From a virus: a DNA stretch of 33,461 nucleotides. Under the pieces are notes generated by a model. The model had not been told where the DNA came from and made no database searches. It saw only the letters and a list, made by a program, of their open reading frames with translations. Location of the stretch: positions 1-33,461 of the IMG/VR virus record IMGVR_UViG_3300025889_000494. The stretch is one strand, 5' to 3'. Of the stretch, positions 29,869 through 33,461 are shown one piece after another. The translations under genes were made by a program, and so were the position numbers. Numbering within the stretch: position 1 is the first letter of the stretch; every line of letters begins with the position of its first letter.

Positions 29869-31545
29869 TTAGTGTGTTGCCGCCCAGTTACTACCCACCT
29901 GATACTCACCGGTCAGCTTGACGTACATATCGAACTGGTCTGTGACCTGCTCAATGGCATGCACACCATGCGCCCCGACTACATCAGCATTGTAGTATGG
30001 CGTCTCGATCTGCCACTCGTCGTGTGCCTGCACCACCAGCTTGGCCCCCTGCTCCTTCAGGATAGGGTAGAAGTTAATCAGTGCCTGCTTCATTACGACA
30101 GCACCGTCTCCCTGTAGCTGATAGTTCAACACAGAATGCATCGAGTCAACCCATACTTTACTTCCATCGAGTAGCGTTATCGTGCCTCCCTGAGCCTCCG
30201 CCTCAGTGCGCCGCTTGAACTCCTCGAATGCGGGCATGTTCTTTAAGAAACGTGCCCTTACGTTACGTGCTGAACCGACAGAGCACTTCAGTATCTCTGC
30301 CAGTTTAGCATCGCTCGCCCCATAGATGAAAGCGTAGATAAATGTCTTAGCCTCATCGCGTGTAGCAAGTCCTGCCTGCTGCTGATTGTACGAGTGCACG
30401 TCTCCCTCCTCGACCTGCTTCTTGAACTCAGGGTCCAGCAGCCTATTAGCTAGTAGTCGTAGCTCCAGCGCTGACGCGTCGATGCCTACCAGCTTGTGTG
30501 CGTCAGGTACACAGAATAGCTCACGGCATTCCTTACCGTACGGCTTGCGAGTGCTAGGTATCTGCGCTAGGTTCGGCCTCGATTGACTCTGTCTATGCGT
30601 ATTAGTACCGAGCGGGTTCACCTTGCCGTGTATCCTGCCAGTCGAATCGTTATAGTATTTAAACCACCCGTCCATCTGACTGATGCGCTTCTCAAGCATC
30701 ATGTACTCCCCGACCTCCTGCGCTACGGGGTGCGGTATCTGCTGAAGCAACTCGTCGCTGATCTTGTACTGACCTGACGGAGTCACCTCTGTCAACTTGA
30801 CGCCTGCCGACATGAGACGCTTGGCTACCTGCTGCCTACTGCCGGGGTTGAACTCCTCGACGTGCGGCTTAAGTTCCTTGCCCGTCTTCTCAGACCAACG
30901 CCGCGTTACGATAGGCGGGAACCTGTGTTGAAGTTCCTTTCGTATAGCGTTACGCTTGGCGCCCAGTCGCACGTATAGGCTAGTAGCTTTCTCGGTGTCG
31001 AACTTGAACCCAGTGTCGATCTGTTCCTGCACGATGCGTGCGATCTGCAACTCGTTGTTGATTGACAGTTTACTGAACCCTGCGCCCTCCAGCTTGCGAG
31101 TCAGTTCACGGTGAAGCTTATCAGTTAGGCGAACGTCCTGCTCCATGTAGTCGCGCATGCGTGTCCACCACCGCTGCCACGTCTCGCCCTCAGCAGGCTC
31201 GTCGAAGTCGGTGAAGTCGCCTTTATAGTCTCCTAGCCTACGTCCCCACTCACCGAGCGAGTGCCCACCGTCCAGCCTCGTAGGCCTGAATAGCGTCGAT
31301 AGGGTGTAAGTGTCAATCAACTCTCGCTTAGAGATGTCAACGCCCCACCTATCACGCAGCGCTGGCATGTCGGCGTACACGATACGGTGTCCGCATAGCG
31401 CCTGCATAGGGCGCTGCGATAGCCAAGCTTCCAGACTAGCTGGGTTCTCGTGACAGGCGTACTCACCTGTTAACGTGTCGAGTGTACCGCACATATGTAT
31501 GTGCCGCTCGTTAAGCGTAGGCCACTCAGCATCCAGTACAATCAT
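29869..31545 (-). CDS. DNA polymerase, family A, with 3'-5' exonuclease
   Basis: The replicative polymerase, 558 residues. Exonuclease motifs: D5 and E7 (LDAEW), D59 (GHRIVYADMPAL) and Y133 with D137. Polymerase motif A holds D356 (GIDASALELR), the O-helix motif B is RDEAKTFIYAFIYG (R396, K400, Y404, Y408), and motif C is QAHDEW with D509 and E510. The residue matching E. coli Phe762 is Tyr404, as in T7 (Tyr526). It is about 150 residues shorter than T7 gp5, and no thioredoxin-binding insert is apparent in the thumb (about 180-300). The start has AGGAG ten bases upstream. Confidence 0.95.
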   Translation of the reverse strand: MIVLDAEWPTLNERHIHMCGTLDTLTGEYACHENPASLEAWLSQRPMQALCGHRIVYADMPALRDRWGVDISKRELIDTYTLSTLFRPTRLDGGHSLGEWGRRLGDYKGDFTDFDEPAEGETWQRWWTRMRDYMEQDVRLTDKLHRELTRKLEGAGFSKLSINNELQIARIVQEQIDTGFKFDTEKATSLYVRLGAKRNAIRKELQHRFPPIVTRRWSEKTGKELKPHVEEFNPGSRQQVAKRLMSAGVKLTEVTPSGQYKISDELLQQIPHPVAQEVGEYMMLEKRISQMDGWFKYYNDSTGRIHGKVNPLGTNTHRQSQSRPNLAQIPSTRKPYGKECRELFCVPDAHKLVGIDASALELRLLANRLLDPEFKKQVEEGDVHSYNQQQAGLATRDEAKTFIYAFIYGASDAKLAEILKCSVGSARNVRARFLKNMPAFEEFKRRTEAEAQGGTITLLDGSKVWVDSMHSVLNYQLQGDGAVVMKQALINFYPILKEQGAKLVVQAHDEWQIETPYYNADVVGAHGVHAIEQVTDQFDMYVKLTGEYQVGSNWAATH

Positions 31546-31759
31546 CGTAGTCCGTCTCCTGCCAATAGTCCTCGTAGTCTTCCTCTCGCTTATCCCAGAA
31601 CCCCGTGAGGTCTTCCTCGTCGGGTATTACCACGTCCATCACAGGGATACGCGCCGCCTTTATACATCGTGTGCACATATCGAGGTACTCCTCGGAGTGC
31701 AGTCCCTTGATGTCCAGTTCGCTGTCTTCCAGTATCGTATCGCATGAGACGCACCTCAT
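31526..31759 (-). CDS. Small zinc-finger-like acidic protein
   Basis: A 77-residue protein with two CxxC pairs (C3-x2-C6, C29-x2-C32), a probable zinc site. The C-terminal half is very acidic and Tyr/Trp-rich (KREEDYEDYWQETDYDD). GAGGAGG precedes the ATG, which overlaps the primase-helicase stop as ATGA, and its own end overlaps the polymerase start by 20 bases. It may be a replication accessory or a DNA mimic-like inhibitor; neither is shown. Confidence 0.72.
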   Translation of the reverse strand: MRCVSCDTILEDSELDIKGLHSEEYLDMCTRCIKAARIPVMDVVIPDEEDLTGFWDKREEDYEDYWQETDYDDCTGC

Positions 31760-33426
31760 ATCGCGCCCTCCTCAACTTGTTCCTCAACTTGTTTGTTTAA
31801 TGATGCAATCCACCGCAGCTTACAAGCCACGCCAGTTACACCGCTGTACCTGTTCTTTAATACACGCACTGTCGTCACGTCCCGATCCTCCTCAAGTTCG
31901 GCCTGCGTGTTACGCTCCAGTGCGATAGCTATGTTACTCAACTGCGCGATAGCCTGACTGCCGCGTATCTGATTCATGCGTACCCTGCCGCCTTCCTCTG
32001 CCGGGGTAGACGACGAATCGCCCCTGCTGATGTGACTTACCAGCAGGACGGTTACGCCAGTCTCCTCTACCAGTGAGCGTAGGCTGTGCATTGCTGCGTC
32101 GATAGCCTCGCGCTCGTTGCCTGCCGTCTTGGCCTGCTGCATCCCTACCAGTATAGAGATGTGATCTAGTATCAGTATCTTACAATCCTCCACCAGTGCA
32201 AAGTATCGCATCCTTTCCAGAACGTCGTCGACCCTAGTGTTACCACCGCTAGAGTAGAAGTGCACCCGGTTAGTTCCGTATAGTAACTGATAGGCAGCTT
32301 CCCGCTCCTCGACCGTCACGTTATCGGCGAGATGCCCAGCCCGTCGTAGCGTCTCTGGATTGTTGAAGCAATATTTAACAGCCTCGTCTTTAGTCGGTAG
32401 GTGCAGCGCCTTGCCCACCGTAGCGGACATCAATGATGTCGCTGCCGTGCCGACTGACTCCTCTAGCGATAGCACCCCGACTTTAATGTCTGTTGTGTCT
32501 AGCACGTGGGCTATGCATGATTTCATAAACGTAGACTTACCAACACCAGACCCCGCCACCAGTGTAACTAACTCCCCGCTCCGTATGCCATACGTCTTCA
32601 AGTTCAACCCGTCGAACGGATAGCGTGCGAATGGTAGATGCGTGGGCTGCAGGACTAGATCGTGTAGCTTCTCACCCGATACTATATCGTCGGGACGATA
32701 GCGATCCGCTCCATACCACGCGTTAACGAATGCTTGCGCCTTATCGTTGCACAAGTAGTCGTTGGCGTCCTTGTACTCTGTCAACTCCACCACATAGGAC
32801 TTGCCAGCGAACAGGGAAGCGACATGCTTAGCCGCATCGCGCCCGGCATCGTCGCTATCGAAACACACCAGCACCTTAGTAAAACTGTTGATGTAATCGT
32901 ACGCCTTGCGACATGATGACAACGCAGCCGCTGCGCCTTTCGGTATAGATACCACAGCATACTTGCTACCCGTCATCTGGTACACCGACAACGCGTCGAT
33001 CTCACCCTCTGTTATGGTGACGGTCTTGCCGCTGTCGCCGGGGGCGAATAGCTGCTGACCGAAAAGACCCGCCTGTTTGAAATCGCCCTGAGCGTAGAAT
33101 ACCTTGTCGCCCAGCCGCCTCACCTTGGTTGCTACCTGCTCCTCGCCGCTATAGTACGGGAAGTATACGGCTCCGCTATCTACCACGGCCCCATACTTAG
33201 CCAATGTCAGGCCCGTCAAGCCGCGTTCGGGTAGACCTAGGCCATTACCCCTAGGCAAAGATATCGGCTCGTTACGCGGCTCCGATGGTTTATCATTGCG
33301 TGCGTACTGTCTCCGCTCCCCGACCGTAAACTTGTGGCAGGCGTGACAATACTTAGACCCGTCATCGTTTATCTGTAGTGCGTCGCTGCTCCCGCAGTCG
33401 TCGCATGGTTGGTGTATCTTACCCAT
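31756..33426 (-). CDS. DNA primase-helicase (T7 gp4-type)
   Basis: A 556-residue bifunctional replisome protein. Zinc-binding domain: C8-x2-C11 and C27-x2-C30. TOPRIM fold: EGEIDAL (140-146) and FDSDDAG (189-195). DnaB/gp4 helicase: Walker A AGSGVGKST (291-299), catalytic Glu pair at 322-323, Walker B LILDH (418-422), the VSHISRGD block (463-470) and RGSQAIAQLS (488-497). It unwinds the fork and makes primers for the polymerase encoded downstream. Length matches T7 gp4 (566). GGAGG precedes the ATG, which overlaps the end of the 40-aa ORF. Confidence 0.96.
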   Translation of the reverse strand: MGKIHQPCDDCGSSDALQINDDGSKYCHACHKFTVGERRQYARNDKPSEPRNEPISLPRGNGLGLPERGLTGLTLAKYGAVVDSGAVYFPYYSGEEQVATKVRRLGDKVFYAQGDFKQAGLFGQQLFAPGDSGKTVTITEGEIDALSVYQMTGSKYAVVSIPKGAAAALSSCRKAYDYINSFTKVLVCFDSDDAGRDAAKHVASLFAGKSYVVELTEYKDANDYLCNDKAQAFVNAWYGADRYRPDDIVSGEKLHDLVLQPTHLPFARYPFDGLNLKTYGIRSGELVTLVAGSGVGKSTFMKSCIAHVLDTTDIKVGVLSLEESVGTAATSLMSATVGKALHLPTKDEAVKYCFNNPETLRRAGHLADNVTVEEREAAYQLLYGTNRVHFYSSGGNTRVDDVLERMRYFALVEDCKILILDHISILVGMQQAKTAGNEREAIDAAMHSLRSLVEETGVTVLLVSHISRGDSSSTPAEEGGRVRMNQIRGSQAIAQLSNIAIALERNTQAELEEDRDVTTVRVLKNRYSGVTGVACKLRWIASLNKQVEEQVEEGAI

Positions 33427-33461
33427 CGAATCCCTCCAGTTGTGACATCTTAAAGAATGTA
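33419..33461 (-). CDS. 3' part of the 40-aa ORF that crosses the window ends
   Basis: From the right edge the minus strand is open for 14 codons and stops at 33421-33419 (TFFKMSQLEGFDG). The stop overlaps the primase-helicase start. Joined to base 1, it continues the ORF begun at base 80 in the same frame. Alone, this piece would only show the end of some unknown upstream gene. Confidence 0.6.
   Translation of the reverse strand, partial: TFFKMSQLEGFDG

Noticed and set aside
1-33461. Prophage or temperate phage
   Set aside because: No integrase, excisionase, CI-like repressor, attachment site or bacterial flanking genes were found.

Overview
The window is a bacteriophage genome, almost certainly a virulent, short-tailed, T7-like podovirus that has no RNA polymerase of its own. 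It has a TerL/portal/scaffold/capsid/tail-tube/ejection-protein block and a replication block with a T7 gp4-type primase-helicase, a family A DNA polymerase, an SSB and a gp6-like exonuclease. No integrase, repressor, phage RNA polymerase or tRNA was seen. Promoters look like ordinary host sigma-70 sites, and a lipoprotein in the lysis cluster points to a Gram-negative host. The class II ribonucleotide reductase and the overall plan recall marine podoviruses of the SIO1/VpV262 kind; this is an inference from remembered families, not a search result.

The window looks like a complete circular (or circularly permuted) genome. Joining base 33461 to base 1 creates an uninterrupted 40-codon minus-strand ORF with a good ribosome binding site. 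Seen this way, the genome is two divergent operons that leave one control region (81-1097) and meet head-on at a long hairpin (22334-22386).

Region 81-1097 is non-coding. It holds a leftward promoter (159-186), an array of about 10-bp phased repeats (272-460), a 14-bp palindrome (779-792) and a strong rightward promoter (858-886) followed by a leader of about 200 nt.

The rightward operon (1098-22312) carries, in order: a TerS-like protein, lysozyme, a small basic protein, TerL, portal, a 50-aa coiled-coil gene, two small genes, scaffold, major capsid, a fibre/adhesin-like segment (8055-10232), a lysis cluster (TM/coiled-coil protein, holin, nested lipoprotein, second membrane protein), a Rossmann-like protein, structural proteins, a Gly/Asp-rich protein, gp11-like and gp12-like tail-tube proteins, and three large internal/ejection proteins. 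Many junctions are TAATG or ATGA, which suggests translational coupling.

The leftward operon (80 to 1, then 33461 to 22418) carries primase-helicase, a Zn protein, PolA, SSB (with its own promoter), exonuclease, a DUF3310 protein, HNH nuclease, a membrane protein, a cytosine methyltransferase, several tiny membrane or zinc proteins, a metallophosphoesterase, a SAM methyltransferase, a 38-aa zinc ribbon and the class II ribonucleotide reductase.

The most striking locus is the methyltransferase at 26669-27652. A 36-bp perfect direct repeat flanks it and looks like the scar of a gene insertion that rebuilt the coupled start of the next gene. A 280-codon ORF with its own Shine-Dalgarno sequence is nested within it in another frame. 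Several real genes are short or overlapping and easily missed: the 50-aa ORF after portal, a TTG-started 44-aa membrane ORF, the 38-aa zinc ribbon and the nested lipoprotein.
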